The notes below the pieces were generated by a model. That model saw only the letters and a program-made list of their open reading frames with translations, made no database searches and was not told the DNA's origin. From contig JACCGJ010015339.1 of assembly GCA_013407085.1 (NCBI GenBank), positions 1 to 64,000 of the forward strand: a DNA stretch of 64,000 bases, written 5' to 3'. A program made the position numbers and the translations under genes. Numbering within the stretch: the stretch's first letter is position 1; every line of letters starts with the position of its first letter. Shown one piece after another: positions 9,826 to 21,450 of this stretch. This DNA comes from Atriophallophorus winterbourni. Lineage: Eukaryota > Platyhelminthes > Trematoda > Plagiorchiida > Microphallidae.

Positions 9826-10396
9826 CACAGATCACAATACGAAAGTCTCACCTACACAGAAATACCAATTAATATCTTTTAATATTCCCGGGAACCAGCA
9901 ACCTGAAACCTACAGTTTATAAAACAAGAGCCAGAAGCTGTTAAACGAAGGTCACAGAAAACCTTACTGAAAAGTCCCAAACGAACATTATATTTATCGC
10001 TGAACACATTTAGTCTCCCTTAGACGTAACCTCAATGCATTGTGGAGTCAACAGACCGGATCGGAAACAAATACGAACCACCCCGCGCACGCGAAACCCA
10101 CTGAATACTGTGATTTAGAATCCCTACAACAAAACCTATGTTAATGGAGTTCGAAAAATGGAGGTACCGATTAAGAGGCACACATGCAAACAAAAAACAA
10201 GCTTACCTCTGGTTCATCGTGCTCATATTGGTCATCCGATTCTGTAGCAAAAGGTAAGATTTTAAATTAGTATCACAGAAAATCAACTTCTTTTCTTTAC
10301 TGAAAATAAAACGGGGTCACATACCGTATGGTCGAGCGTCTACTAGTTTGATGCCTATAAGGCACAAAATCACAATACTGCAACACAGAATTTCAT
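9825..10396 (-). pseudogene. Micro-exon secreted-peptide gene, copy A (disrupted)
   Basis: Three exons align to the intact copy B. Exon 1 is 10396-10325, exon 2 is 10241-10207 (35 nt, CTACAG before and GTAAGC after), and exon 3 is 9851-9825 after TGTGTAG. Splice sites are conserved, and exons 2 and 3 would give ESDDQYEHDEPE and VRLSYCDL-stop. Exon 1 is 72 nt instead of 73 and has TGA at codon 9, so the signal peptide is broken. The TATA region is also altered (CATATAGATA). Confidence 0.65.
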
Positions 10397-12282
10397 GGTC
10401 GTGTCTACCTGTGGGATAAGATATGAATTCATTTTTGCAGTCCTTGTGTATCTATATGCACGTTTGCGTACTTTTGACGAACAACAACATGTTTCAGGGA
10501 TATGCGATACTTAAAAAACTACCACATGATGTGTTCTCAAGTGGATGGTTTTGAAAACAATCGAAGTTCATTGTACTTTCATACGGAAAAGCACTTTTAA
10601 AATAAGTATTCTCAGTTGTATGTAAATAATTGTGTTCAGTATCCTCAACTTTTAAAACCTTCGCACTTAGTGAAATGTTTAAGACTTTTTCCAAAATTCT
10701 TTGTTCGGTCTGCAAGAGCGGCTTATGTGATGAGTTTATTACGTTAGAAAATTAAACAGCCATATTATCAATTGAATTATTAGAATTAAATTCTTCCTAT
10801 GAATTTACCAGTGTGGTGAATTTAATTTTCGACTTCCTCTAAATTACTCTGTCAGTGTGGCCAAAATCTCGGTGGGTTTTCCAAAGATTGTGTAGTAATC
10901 CACATAAGAAAACTCTCCTCGCAATTCCGACTTCAACCTGAAGGCTTACGATCGCGTGTATTCAGATATATGTTGGACTTGTGAATCTACTTTTGATATT
11001 AAAATAACTTTGTATGCGATTCCGGTAGTAATCATGAATGCGCTCCAATTATCTGAAGGTTTGACCACAAGCTTTTTCAGGCATTCGAGATATTAAATGC
11101 TGGTAATGACGCTGTCTACAAGCTGGATAGGGAGAATATATCCACGATTTGGCTTCCGGTTCTGCAGCGGATCAACATTAACGTGCTTGACCCCTAGTGT
11201 GCGCACGAATTATGCAAACGAGTACATCTGTCAGCGGATGTAATTCACACCAAAACAATTAAGGGCATACCATGGCCTGTGTAGTTTTTAAACAGATTAG
11301 ATTTGAACAAGTGAATGCAATTTAAATCCAGATCGCTTTACGTAAGATCACCCTTGTCAGAAGTTGAAGGTTACCAATCAACTACTCTAATTGAACCATT
11401 GTTTCGTCAAGGCTGCCACACAAAATGTGTATTATTTTGATAACATAATTCATAGCATTTTTAGAACAAGCGCAAAAGAAATGACCTAGAAACACTTTGA
11501 AACCTGATTCCGATGAAATCAGACTAACTTAATTTGTTGTTTGCGCGACGAATACATAAACAAATTAGACAAGAAATTTTTATATTTGAAACAAATGCAG
11601 TAGTATTAGTGTATTTTAAACAAAACTGATTTAAGTCCTAGAACAATGAACACTATTAGGTTGAATACGCTGGTGGCGCACTGAAATACAAGATCTATCT
11701 GCTTCTCTTGCTCCACGTAGAAGTGAAAACCCGATTCAAATTCAAATTTATAGGCACCTATGTAAGATACTCAGAAATGTGTACGAAGTTATTCACGGCG
11801 CACTATGTTCGGAGCACGCCACTTGAATTTCGCTTATCAACGATAAATATCCTCTGCATGGTTTTGACTGAATCTCCGACCAATAAATGTTGAATCTTAC
11901 GTTTAGAGGCGGCTATCGTCAGCTGTCGGGACCACCAGGAATATGCATTTGTGAAGTGTTCACCAAACTATCAAATTTTAATCGTGTTTTTCGTCTGACC
12001 GGCGGCATCTCTTATGGTCGCGGAAACGATTTGATCCAAATAACGGGACGTATCCTCCGATAGAGTATAAGCTAAAACTGATGTTGCATGCCGAGGTGCT
12101 ACCTTGTTCTATAGCTAAAATGATAACTGAGAATACTTATTTTAAAAGACCTTTTCCGTATAAAAGTACAATAAACTTCGATTGTTTTCAAAACCATCCA
12201 CTTGAGAACACATCATGTGGTAGTTTTTTAAGTGTCGCATGTCCTGAAACATGTTGTTGTTCGTTCAAAGTACTCAAACGTG

Positions 12283-12290
12283 TATATAAA
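12283..12290 (+). promoter_or_regulatory. TATA box of micro-exon gene B
   Basis: TATATAAA lies 56-63 bases before the ATG at 12346. Copy C keeps ATATAAAT at the same place, while copies A and D have a damaged version (ATATAGAT), in line with their dead coding exons. Confidence 0.5.
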
Positions 12291-12345
12291 TACACAAGGA
12301 CTGCAAAAGTGAATTCAAATTATAATCCAACTGGTAGACGCGAGC

Positions 12346-12802
12346 ATGAAATTCTGTGTCGCAGTATTGTTATGTTTGTGCCTCATAGGCATCGAACTAG
12401 TAGACGCTCGACCATACGGTATGTGACCCCGTTTCATTTTCAGTAAAGAAAGGAGTTGAATTTATATGATACTAATTTAAAAATCTTTCCTTTTGCTACA
12501 GAAACAGAAGACCAGTATGAGCAGGATGAACCAGAGGTAAGCTTGTTTTTTGTCTGCATTTGTGCCGCTTGGCCTGCACCTCCCTTTTCCGAATACATTT
12601 AACATTGGCAGACTAAATGTATTCAACGATAAATATAATATTCGTCTCGGTATTTTCAGAAATGGTATCTGTAAACCTCGTTTTGCGACTTCTGGATCTT
12701 GTTTTATAAACTGCAGGTTCTAGGTTGCTCGTTGCTGGGTAAATTCAAAAGATATTAAGTGCATTCTCCTTTTAGGTGAGGATTTCTTGTTGTGATCTGT
12801 AA
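12346..12802 (+). CDS. Micro-exon secreted peptide gene, intact copy B (44 aa)
   Basis: Exons are 12346-12418 (73 nt), 12502-12536 (35 nt) and 12776-12802 (27 nt); the sum is 135 nt, exactly 45 codons with stop. Introns begin GTATGTG and GTAAGC and end CTACAG and TTTTAG. Exon 1 encodes a textbook signal peptide (MKFCVAVLLCLCLIGI...) with likely cleavage near VDA/RP. The mature part is acidic (ETEDQYEQDEPE from the micro-exon, then VRISCCDL). Secreted proteins built from tiny exons are a trematode hallmark (micro-exon genes). Function is unknown; I do not recognise a family. An alternative acceptor at 12659 (ATTTTCAG) would end the protein after KWYL. A TATA box lies upstream. The coding model is inferred from sequence only. 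Confidence 0.6.
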
Positions 12803-13005
12803 TGAAAATAAGCAAGCCGGTAATTGGAATTTCGGGTATTACTTTTCATGCGACTAATTTCATGATACCAATGTTAAAATTTCAAAGGTCCACCGTTTTC
12901 TACGTATTCAGAAATGAAAGTGCGATCCTGCATCCTCAGATCTCCTCGGAGATTAGCGAGAGCAACTCTTATTTTTTTAATCACTTCCAGTATTTCTTCA
13001 GTTAA
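12802..13005 (+). other. Conserved small open frame overlapping the stop of gene B
   Basis: A 67-codon frame starting MKISKPVIGISG, with its ATG overlapping the gene B stop codon (TAATG). It could be a second cistron, an alternative last exon read in another frame, or 3' UTR. See the copy A entry for the comparison. Confidence 0.35.
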
Positions 13006-14929
13006 TACGGTGTGCCTACTGCGTTTCGCCAAACTCTGAAATTATTCACTTGATAATTGTAATGTGATGTCGGTGTTAAATTGCGACTTAGATAAAATAT
13101 CTGTTTGCAAGGAAAGTTCGCGTGAGGAATGTAACACATGTTCTGTGGACGCATTTTGTGTGTGATTTTCCATTTCCACTGACTCAAATATGACTTCAGG
13201 ATCTGGCTATGGATGAGATTCTTCGATGTTTTAATGTAAACATTCGGTCAATTGTAGATAGCTTGAACTGTTGATTTTCTAAGATCCCTTTCGGTGGAAT
13301 GCATCTTCAAATTGCTGCTTCTGTTGTTTGAACAATTCTTGTAATGACGTGCACTGATATGTGGAAGTATTCGCCTGTGATTCTTTTATGTCTGTACCTA
13401 GTGTTGATTATTGTGTGTTTGACGCGAGTTTTGACATGATAGCATCAAACTGCTTCAATTGACTATCCTCGGTTTGTCGGAGTTAACTAACCATTTCTGA
13501 ATTTGATCTCTTCCCCGTTTTCATTTGTTATTCATATTGATAAATATTGTATAGAAGAAGAAAGATAAGAAATTGGCTTTATTCATATAAACGAATCTTC
13601 AGCAGTTACAAAATTTTCACCAAATAATTTAAAACAAATTGACCGACAGGTCCCGATATCAATTTGTCGTCTGAACAATGTTTCTTTTCCGTCTTGATTG
13701 ATAATGTCCACATGTGATCCAGTTTATTAACGAATGGTGTGACAAAAGTGTCACAACAATTCCCGGTATTTTGTAATTGGTTCAAAATTGCGCGTCGAAA
13801 ATTGCCCTTAGTTGACAGGAAAAAGTGATGCATTTTGCCCACAGCTAGCGTTGACATTTAACGAAAAGTGTTGAAAAAACCTGAGGAAAAAAGTAATTTT
13901 ATGCACGGCCTATTCAAAGGCACCGCTATAGATGACATACGGGTAGAATTCTGTGCTTAGCGAGACCAACAAAACATTTACATCGTGCAGCACATGCAAT
14001 CATAGCAGTTTATTATTATTATCAATGCTATTATAATTTTTCCATTCATACTACGCATACAGCGAATTATTCATCTTTTACTATCATTCGCTCAAATACA
14101 GATTCCAAGTTATGTAGACAAAAGTGAGTTTTTTTTATAGTTTTTTAAAATCAGTTATAAGTGATCACAGTGAAAGTTTCCATTTGCATGAATTTCTACC
14201 CCCCTACACACTGTACACTTTAGAAAGGGCAGTTGCATCAGAATCCGTATGCAGTGAACAAGCTCCTACCTGGTTTATCCATAGCGAACTTTATAACAAG
14301 TTCAAACGGCGCAGAATATCGGAAATACGAAATTACTATGCATAGATCTTGAATATCCTTATTATATTTGGTATGTCGCTTCAATGTTTACCATTCCAGT
14401 AAGAATGAAATAACATATTTAAGTCCTCGGTAGCTAACATCAAATGAGAAATAATCCGGTTATAAGTTATTAGTTGCAACGTTTGAATAAGTGGAGTATG
14501 GAATAATGATCGATAGTTGACTTCGTAAGTGTGAGACGATTGTGTAAAACAATATCTTAGACGATTAATACCGCATTCAAAGTTAGTCTTTGATCTACAC
14601 TTTGACTCCGCCTTTGAATACCGTCCTACGTTGTATGAATAGAGTTTGGAGAAGCGGTTTTCAAAACTTGTCAATGTGCCATATCTTGGACTTGCTTCTT
14701 TTATACGCCACGAAGTATGAGGCCATCAACATTTTGTCGAATTGTCAGTGTGTCGGCAGGTAATACCTAATTTTGGGAGGATTATTTGTCACCGGAAGCG
14801 AATCTATTTTACTTGTAATGCATTTGCTGAACGTTCTTGCAACTTCGATGGATTAAAATTTACTGAAGCTAACATCATTATCTCCCCTTATGATAATATA
14901 TCGGCTTGGCAACTTCACTATTATTATTC

Positions 14930-14939
14930 AATTAATTAA

Positions 14940-14976
<37 letters not shown>
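14930..14976 (+). repeat. ATTA/TA microsatellite
   Basis: ATTA repeats followed by about 16 TA dinucleotides. In copies A, C and D the same place is a short ATTAATTAGATTAATA-like stretch, so the run expanded in copy B. Confidence 0.95.
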
Positions 14977-14980
<4 letters not shown>

Positions 14981-15706
14981 TTTAAATTGAGTTCTCGTTA
15001 TCGAAACTTTTGTCATGTTACAGGGTATGCAGATCAGAAGCCGAAACCTGGTGGACGTCATCCGCTGCATCGATATGTGGGAAAATAAAAAAGAACCGCT
15101 TTTTTCGGCAATCAATTCAAGTAGTTCGTAGACAAATACATTAGTTAATATATTTTACAATTTGCATTTGGGAATAACGGGGTTGTTTCAGTGAATTGAA
15201 ACAAATTCAACTAAATAAAATTTCGAATTTCTTGATTAAAATACATAATGTGAGCAAAATATATCATATTCGATAGTTCGCATCAAGCTTCATAACACAA
15301 ACTCATATGTGAAGTGACAAATAGCCAATGAATGTATTTAACGGAAAAAATGTCACGTGATTTTAATGAAACTCTATTGCTCATTGTCAATGTTAGCCAA
15401 GAAAATAAGCGACCACAAACTTTTCGTAATTGAATGCATTGGTTTGATCTGAGTGATTTTTGGCTGTTGTCAATGCCATGATCCACACAACCCAGCTAAT
15501 TCTTGGAGACATGAAGTGGAGAACTGCGTAAACCACCGAGAACGCATATTCAGGGTTCACTTAGTAACTGCTGTCGACCCGATGGGAAAATATAAAATTG
15601 TTCACTGAATTTTTGCGCAATTAACTTGCGTGATGTTCGGAAATTCGCTTTTCCAGTGTCCGCGTCGTACTGCCGCACGTAACAACTTTGGTAGAACCCG
15701 GGCAAG

Positions 15707-17755
15707 CATTCAAGTATTCAAGAATCCGCATACTCTATCGTAGGGATAAGGTATTTCGTTCGTTGTTTTGGGCGCACGGTGATCGGCCATCGGGGTGGAA
15801 ACTTCCTTTCATCTTCCACCTCCATCCGTCATGGGACCTATTGTAAGGTTTGCGTCAATCCTGTAGCAATTGATGAGTAGAATTTTCGGATCTGTTGTCA
15901 TCGTTTCTGTAGCAATGTAGGTTTTACGGGATAGGGTTGCAAGCCCTAAGCCCAACACTCCACCTTTTTTAGACGGTCTTGGGACCGTCCTTCGCGGAGT
16001 TGTAGGGCGAAGGTAGACAGTCATTATCCTTGGTAGCGTTACCAGAGAGAATGTTCCAAATATTCTTCGAACGATACCTAACAATCTGTTGGCCCGTCGA
16101 TATATATTCTGGCAATGCACTGTGCTCTTCAGGTTACCGCTAATTCACACTCCAAGATCTATATCTAACGATATGTCCAACGAACATTCTTAGCAAGATG
16201 GAGCATCTCACATTTCTGTATGTTGAATGAGATGTCATTCGTGGCCGCCCAATTCGACAAGCTGTCTAAATCCATTTGTAGTTTTTCACAATCCTCTGCA
16301 GAACTAGTGGTCGTCTAAATTTCCATATCATCCGCAAACAGGACCATTTAAGAAGATATGAGGGGGTAAATCGTTTATGTATAACAGCAAAATGAGCAGG
16401 CCTAACACAGATCCTTGTGGGACTCCACTCGTGGTTTCGAACGTTTGTAATAGCCCTCCGTTAACTTTAACTCTGGCGTCGCGATCTGACAGATAGTCAC
16501 ACAACCATGAGATGAGTGGTTCAAATATTCCTGTACGCATCAGTGTTTGGAAAAGCAGATGATGATTGACTCTGTCAAAAGCTTCCGAAATGGATGCCAT
16601 AAATACTATCCAACTCTTTCTTCCAGTCGTCAAATGATTTGCGAAGATTTGTGAGATCGAAATACATGCTGTGCTGGCGAAAACAAATTAAGCGATTCGA
16701 GGTGTGCAACCATTCTATTCGAGACTATACGTTCCATGACAATAACAATAACAGGAAAAAGTTTGACGGGACGATAATTTGCAGCGTCAGATCGGCAGCC
16801 GCCTTTAAAGATAGGTGTTATCATGCCGGACTTCCAAACTTTTGGTACCACTCCCTTAAGCAACGAATAGTTGAACAGGCTGGAGAGCGGTTTACAAAGC
16901 TGATGGTGACGAAACCTGAGCACATCCGGTGTAATGCCATCCGCTCCTGGGGATTTTCTTACATTTAGTTTCAGCAAATGACTCGCGACAATTACTGGAT
17001 TTATGGAAATATCACATATTGTTTCGTTTCTTGTTTTGATTGAATAATCAGAACGTTCCACTGAAGCCTTTGGCACGAACAGTTTAGAATAGTAAATTGC
17101 CACAACATTTGCGGTTCCCAACGATGTTTTAGTGAGTTTCTCACCATTCCGGATGGGAAAAATAGCTAGTTCGACTTTTGCTTTCGATTTCATAATTTTT
17201 TATAGTAACTTAGGGTTGCGTTCCATTTTTGACAAGAGCATCAATTGCTGCGCTTCCTTTCCCTCGCGACTTTATGTTGCGCCCACGCTGCTTGCTTCAG
17301 TGCTATCCACTTTTTTGTTCTGCTGCGGACAACGAAATTAATTTCATGTACGCACCTTCTGTGAACGATCTGCGAGTTGTCTTCTATCTTCAGTTTTAGA
17401 AAACCCACAATCTTATTGCATTACACGTCAGGACTTGTGTTGTCCGCATGAAATTTCAGAATCTGCACGAGCGATTTACTAAGGGCCAATTTATCTACCC
17501 GTCGAACCACCCCATTCGGAGCAAGCGATTGCTGACTACTGCAAACATAGTCGAACATAAGCACTGAATGGTCACTAACACCCAGCAGAGCCTGGTTTCC
17601 GATCTCTTCGATAGATTGTTCTTCTGATGTGAACACCAAAACCAAGACAGAAGTGCGGTCAGAACATCTACTCCTTGTGCATTCGTGAACATAGTTGAAT
17701 ACCGGGACTGAATCTAGTAATTCTCTAAATCGGTATTCCAGCGTTTGTAGGGAGT
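15707..17755 (-). pseudogene. CR1-type LINE inserted in unit copy B (decayed)
   Basis: Minus-strand pieces in order are: endonuclease end (LVFTSEEQSIEEIGN, SDHSVLMFDY), RT start (KSPGADGITPDVL, NYRPVKLF), RT palm ([23 protein letters not shown]) and thumb (RRANRLLGIVRRIFG). The catalytic FADD region is broken by stops and deletions. The 3' end shows the CR1-style repeat tail (TTGAAT twice, about 15707-15730). The flanks match unit copy A on both sides, so the borders are well defined. 5'-truncated, inactive. Confidence 0.88.
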
Positions 17756-18196
17756 GATTCTTGCGTACGTACTAGAGGGCTAGAAGATTTCTTGATGTTC
17801 CTATTATATGTGAGAATAGATTACGATGAAAACCTTTTTTGTGCGCACGCTAAAATATACGGGTTCCGTGTTTTGGCATAGAAATGTTGAATACCTAATG
17901 TATTGTTCATGTCAAAATAAAAACGTTAAATTATGAATTCAGTGTCATTATAAATTGCTATTAACACAACTCAATCAATCTGACCTAGTGAAATCATTGG
18001 GCTAGAATTGTCTCAAAATATTCTCGTCAGTAACATGTGATCATCATTAGACTATGTATACTAGATTACATTGGAATGTTTCCTAATGGTTTTTACGCAG
18101 AATACATACTGTGTCGTGTGAATTACACAATAAATAAAACAACAAACCTCACCGTGAAAACAATCAATCATATTGAGTGAACAAAATGTGTATTTG

Positions 18197-18265
18197 TATG
18201 CCACCCTTTCAAGGCAAACAGCCAGAAACCAGTAGTGGTGTATTACAGATGGGGATGTGAGCACC
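18197..18265 (+). repeat. Degenerate dispersed hammerhead repeat
   Basis: GGCAAACAGCC (stem II), AGAAACC and AGTAGTGGTG remain, and stem I CCACC/GTGGTG can still pair. The CTGANGA core is lost (CTTTCAA). It is followed by GATGGGGATGTGAGCA, the flank seen in other family members. Confidence 0.6.
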
Positions 18266-18299
18266 AATATGAAATCGATGAGAGTTTATCTGGTCCTGC

Positions 18300-20050
18300 A
18301 GCCTTAGAGTGTAAGGCAGATGAAAGTGTACGAAAGACGTGAATTACTTTTGCGAAGTATGAATTGGAAAAACAAGATTGGGACAGAAATAAGTTTTATT
18401 GACCGTCAATATGAGCAAGTTGGGGTAAGAACGATCCATTGAACGAATTGATATCGGTAATAGAGGCAGATTTTTCATTTCCTTTTCCGCAAATTTACTT
18501 AAGTGCAAGCTATAAGTGACGACAGTCTTTGTGCCAAGACGTTGAATTTTAAGCTTAAATGACTGGGAAAGTGGCGCAACAGCATTTTGATCATGTTTTT
18601 GAAGGCTTTCTCTTTTTGTCTGCGTATACGTTTTAGTTTGCTGGAAGAACAATGATGGGGACTAACAAAAATGGATACTTTTGGAAATCTAAGGTTAAAA
18701 CAAAACTTGAGATAGGATGTTACAACAGCACATTATTTTGAGACATCCTGTTCATCAAAAAATTCCAAATCAGTCGCGTCAAGCATCCTCTAAGGGCTAA
18801 AATATTGTCATGTTTGCAGGCTCTATTAGTCAACATTGCAGGGAACATTTCAAAGTAATCAGTTGCGGATATTCAGTATACGTGCACCATAAATAACAAA
18901 AATTAGACTATAATATACAAGGTAGGGGCATTCTAGGAATAGCCTAACGTCGTCAAAGTGCGACTTGCCAGTCTGCACTATGTTTCTTTTTTCTTTCTCA
19001 GTGATTGCTTCAATATATGATTGAGTTTTTGCTTGATGCCGTAGCCGAACTTTTCATCTCAGAATTTTCGCTGTAAAACTCTGTATCGCGTTATAGGTTT
19101 ATACTGTGCGCGTGAAAAATTGTGCTTCGTTAATACGAAAAAATTATGAATTTACAAACATATAGCATTAGTATTTACTGAAAAATGACGAAACATTATG
19201 CGGAGAAATTAATGTTGTGCACGGCCGATTTGAAGTTCCCGCGATATATGAGGCGATATTTGAAAACTTATAGAATGTTGATATATCCAACAAGCCCAAA
19301 TCCTTTTGGTAAGAAATATTCAGTGGTTTCATTAATTTCACGTATTCTAAGTGTGTCTAGTAATTGACCAAACATTCATAATATTATTTGTGTTTTGGCC
19401 AATCACTATCAAGCAACCACTCGATTTAGCGCGATCAGCACAAGCCATCTCTATGTGGTACACCTTTTGTATATGCACGTGAATTTGGTTTTAATTGACA
19501 TCATACTGTCGTCCATCCTGCCGAGGTCATTTTGGAAACGCTCGTGAACGTTTATAGCTTGTAGATCTTTGACATAACTCGCTAGATCGTTTCGGAAAAA
19601 TGTGATAACTCCAAATAAAGAGTTCATTGTCCATATGGTTGGACCAGTACGAATTTTTAATCACAGTGAGCAAACTAGAATTTTCACAACGCGCAAGTTC
19701 ATACATTCCGGTTTCGATTGTTTATCGAACTTTTTGCGGTGGAATATGAAACCTTCAGAGATTTGCAACTCCTACAGGTAAGAATACAAAGGTCAGATTT
19801 TAACTTCTTAAAATTCCACGATTTTTAAATCATTTTCTAGGGAATGCATTCTAGGGCAATGTTTTAAAGTAGGTGCTTCCTTTCTCTATGAAAAGATTAC
19901 AAAACTAACACTATTTTCTTAGGTTAAATCTTGATAGTCTACTGAACCAGGTTTTCGCTGACATGAAAAGACATGAAAAGAATTTACGATGATCGCTTAA
20001 GGCAACTTCGATCTATTGCCGACGGAAAAGTTTTCAAGTAATCGAAAAGA
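18300..20050. other. No recognisable gene
   Basis: AT-rich sequence with short unconserved frames only. No LINE, LTR or hammerhead similarity was noticed. Confidence 0.5.
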
Positions 20051-20089
20051 TCCGGAACTGCATAAACAGACCACATATATCCATCAATC

Positions 20090-20420
20090 GATTAAAATTT
20101 GTTTGGGACCGATCATGCAAAGAAATTTCAGTGCAATCGGTTAGAACATGTTTTGCGTAACTTTTCATTTCTGACAAAGAAGATTCGCCAGACCAAGGGT
20201 TATAGTCAGGACAGGGAACATGATTAAGTAGTAGTCAACCCACTACCACTGATTTGACCTCACCGCTAAACAGCACATAATATACCCATGGTGTGTCACG
20301 TTTCATGGGAATGACCAGGATCAGTGGTCGATTTTCATACTAGTTTGTATCCACATCAATCTAATACAAGTGAACATGGTCAAGGACGGTGGACACAGCG
20401 GCCCACATGCGTAAAAGTAC
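20090..20420. repeat. Dispersed repeat of unknown type
   Basis: Matches 45480-45760 in inverted orientation. Shared blocks include GTTTGGGACCGAT, CCATGGTGTGTCACG-like, GACCAGGATCAGTGG and GTCAGGACAGGGAACATG. No coding capacity. Confidence 0.65.
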
Positions 20421-20707
20421 ACAGCTAACAATGCTAAGGCCGAGCTATTTTTGAAGACAAAAAAAATGCAATTAACCAGTAGGTATAAGGTGAATAACAA
20501 CTATTTACCTTCGCATCAGTGTTCACACATCCATCAATTTGGTACCATCCAGTTCAATAAATAGATGTACAACGTTGTCTTCCTTTTACTGACCTCGACG
20601 ATTTGCATAGAGTAGTAATTCCTCTGATGGTGTACTTCTGTTTACGTTTCCAAGAATGTTGTCGCTCGAGTCGTTTTCACATAATCCTTCAAAACCCCAA
20701 ATTCGCG

Positions 20708-20955
20708 ATGGTCAACTTTCATGGTGTTGCTTTATTTCTCTTTTTGAGTTGTGCCGTACGTGTTTTTTCTGCAAACATCATCACAATACGGAAGAACGTA
20801 CAGATGTCTTTTGTGTTTGGAAATGAGCTAGTCAGGTGAGAATCTGAATTTTACTATTGCTCACATAAATCAATTAATATTAACGTTCTCGTGTACTTAA
20901 TCAGATAATTGCTCATCGTTGCAGAATTCAGTTTGTGGAATATGACTTAAAATGA
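20708..20955 (+). CDS. Candidate two-exon short secreted peptide (52 aa)
   Basis: Exon 1 (20708-20835) starts MVNFHGVALFLFLSCAVRVF, a strong signal peptide with a likely cut after FSA. It ends in a good donor, GTCAG|GTGAGA. An acceptor, GTTGCAG, at 20924 opens exon 2 (20925-20955), which continues in frame as IQFVEYDLK and stops. The intron is 89 nt, close to those of the other small genes here. Family not recognised. There is no second copy in the window to confirm it, and exon 2 could be one of several choices. Confidence 0.42.
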
Positions 20956-21361
20956 ATCAGAGTAATTCAACGGCTCATGTGTAAAACTACTTCGCTGTAG
21001 CATTCCGGAATCGGAATTTGTTTCAAAATTTGAAAAGAATTGTTTGAGTAGCAGCGTAATTGTTTGACTTCTAAGTTTAAAACCAAACAGTCACAGATAA
21101 TGTTTCAGATAACGCAAGACAGGAGTCATGAAATGTCTCGATATGTATAGTGTTTATGTCAGAAATTGCAACAATATACATGAACATCAGTGACAGGTCT
21201 TCCATCACGCGACACGGTATACCGGAACATTGAAGTGAAAACAAATATGCTTTTGATTGACAAATAATGACGCAGACTCGGTGATCTTTGATATTCTGAA
21301 CTTCTACTTAAGTAGACCGCAACAGTTCTTACCTCGTTAACCGTATCTTTACTGTTTCAAA

Positions 21362-21450
21362 CCATGTGGATCCTCATTCTACTGACTCTAACTGAGTAGT
21401 GCAAACAGCACAAAACGGGTCATAGTTTGTCCGTGTGTGTGATGACAATG
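21362..21450 (+). repeat. Degenerate dispersed hammerhead repeat
   Basis: Stem II is perfect (GTGC AAACA GCAC), but the core reads CTGAGTA and AAAA instead of CTGATGA and GAAA. It has the GGATCCT block upstream that marks the family. Inactive. Confidence 0.65.

Larger units (their letters stand above)
6242..10720. repeat. Multi-copy unit, copy A
   Basis: This non-LINE unit is present four times: here, inverted as copy B (about 12100-18160), as copy C (about 45880-49985) and as copy D (about 58166-62763). It starts at TGTCAATATT next to the CR1 remnant and ends upstream of the secreted-peptide gene. No transposase or reverse transcriptase frame is visible. The only gene-like content is the micro-exon gene and a conserved small frame 3' of it. 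Whether the unit is a mobile element or an amplified gene block cannot be decided here. Confidence 0.75.
4051..11400. repeat. Segmental duplication, copy A (partner 55982-63443)
   Basis: Homology to the second copy starts exactly where the satellite ends (ATGACCGAACC) and stops at TTGAACCATT, where the partner is interrupted by a CR1 derivative. Three short open frames (60, 67 and 73 codons at 9319, 9625 and 10494) are identical at the protein level in both copies. That shows the right half is very young or recently homogenised. The left half (LINE debris) differs more. Copy-specific events are a 73-bp tandem duplication and a ~185-bp insertion here, and a ~190-bp stretch (about 59250-59440) missing here. 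Confidence 0.9.
11104..18160. repeat. Multi-copy unit, copy B (inverted)
   Basis: Inverted relative to copies A, C and D. Positions 12100-15500 match 10720-7800 in reverse, and 17755-18160 matches the start region of copy D (about 59250-59600). The upstream part, 11104-11260 plus 11700-12100, matches copy C at about 50660-50000 in reverse. A CR1 LINE (15707-17755) is inserted in it. Divergence from A is much greater than A from D, so B is an older copy. Confidence 0.75.

Noticed and set aside
12660..12674. Alternative last exon (KWYL-stop) of the micro-exon gene
   Set aside because: The acceptor TTTTCAG is conserved in the other copies, but there it is followed at once by TAA. The exon at 12776 gives a consistent eight-residue ending in A, B and D and is preferred, though not proven.
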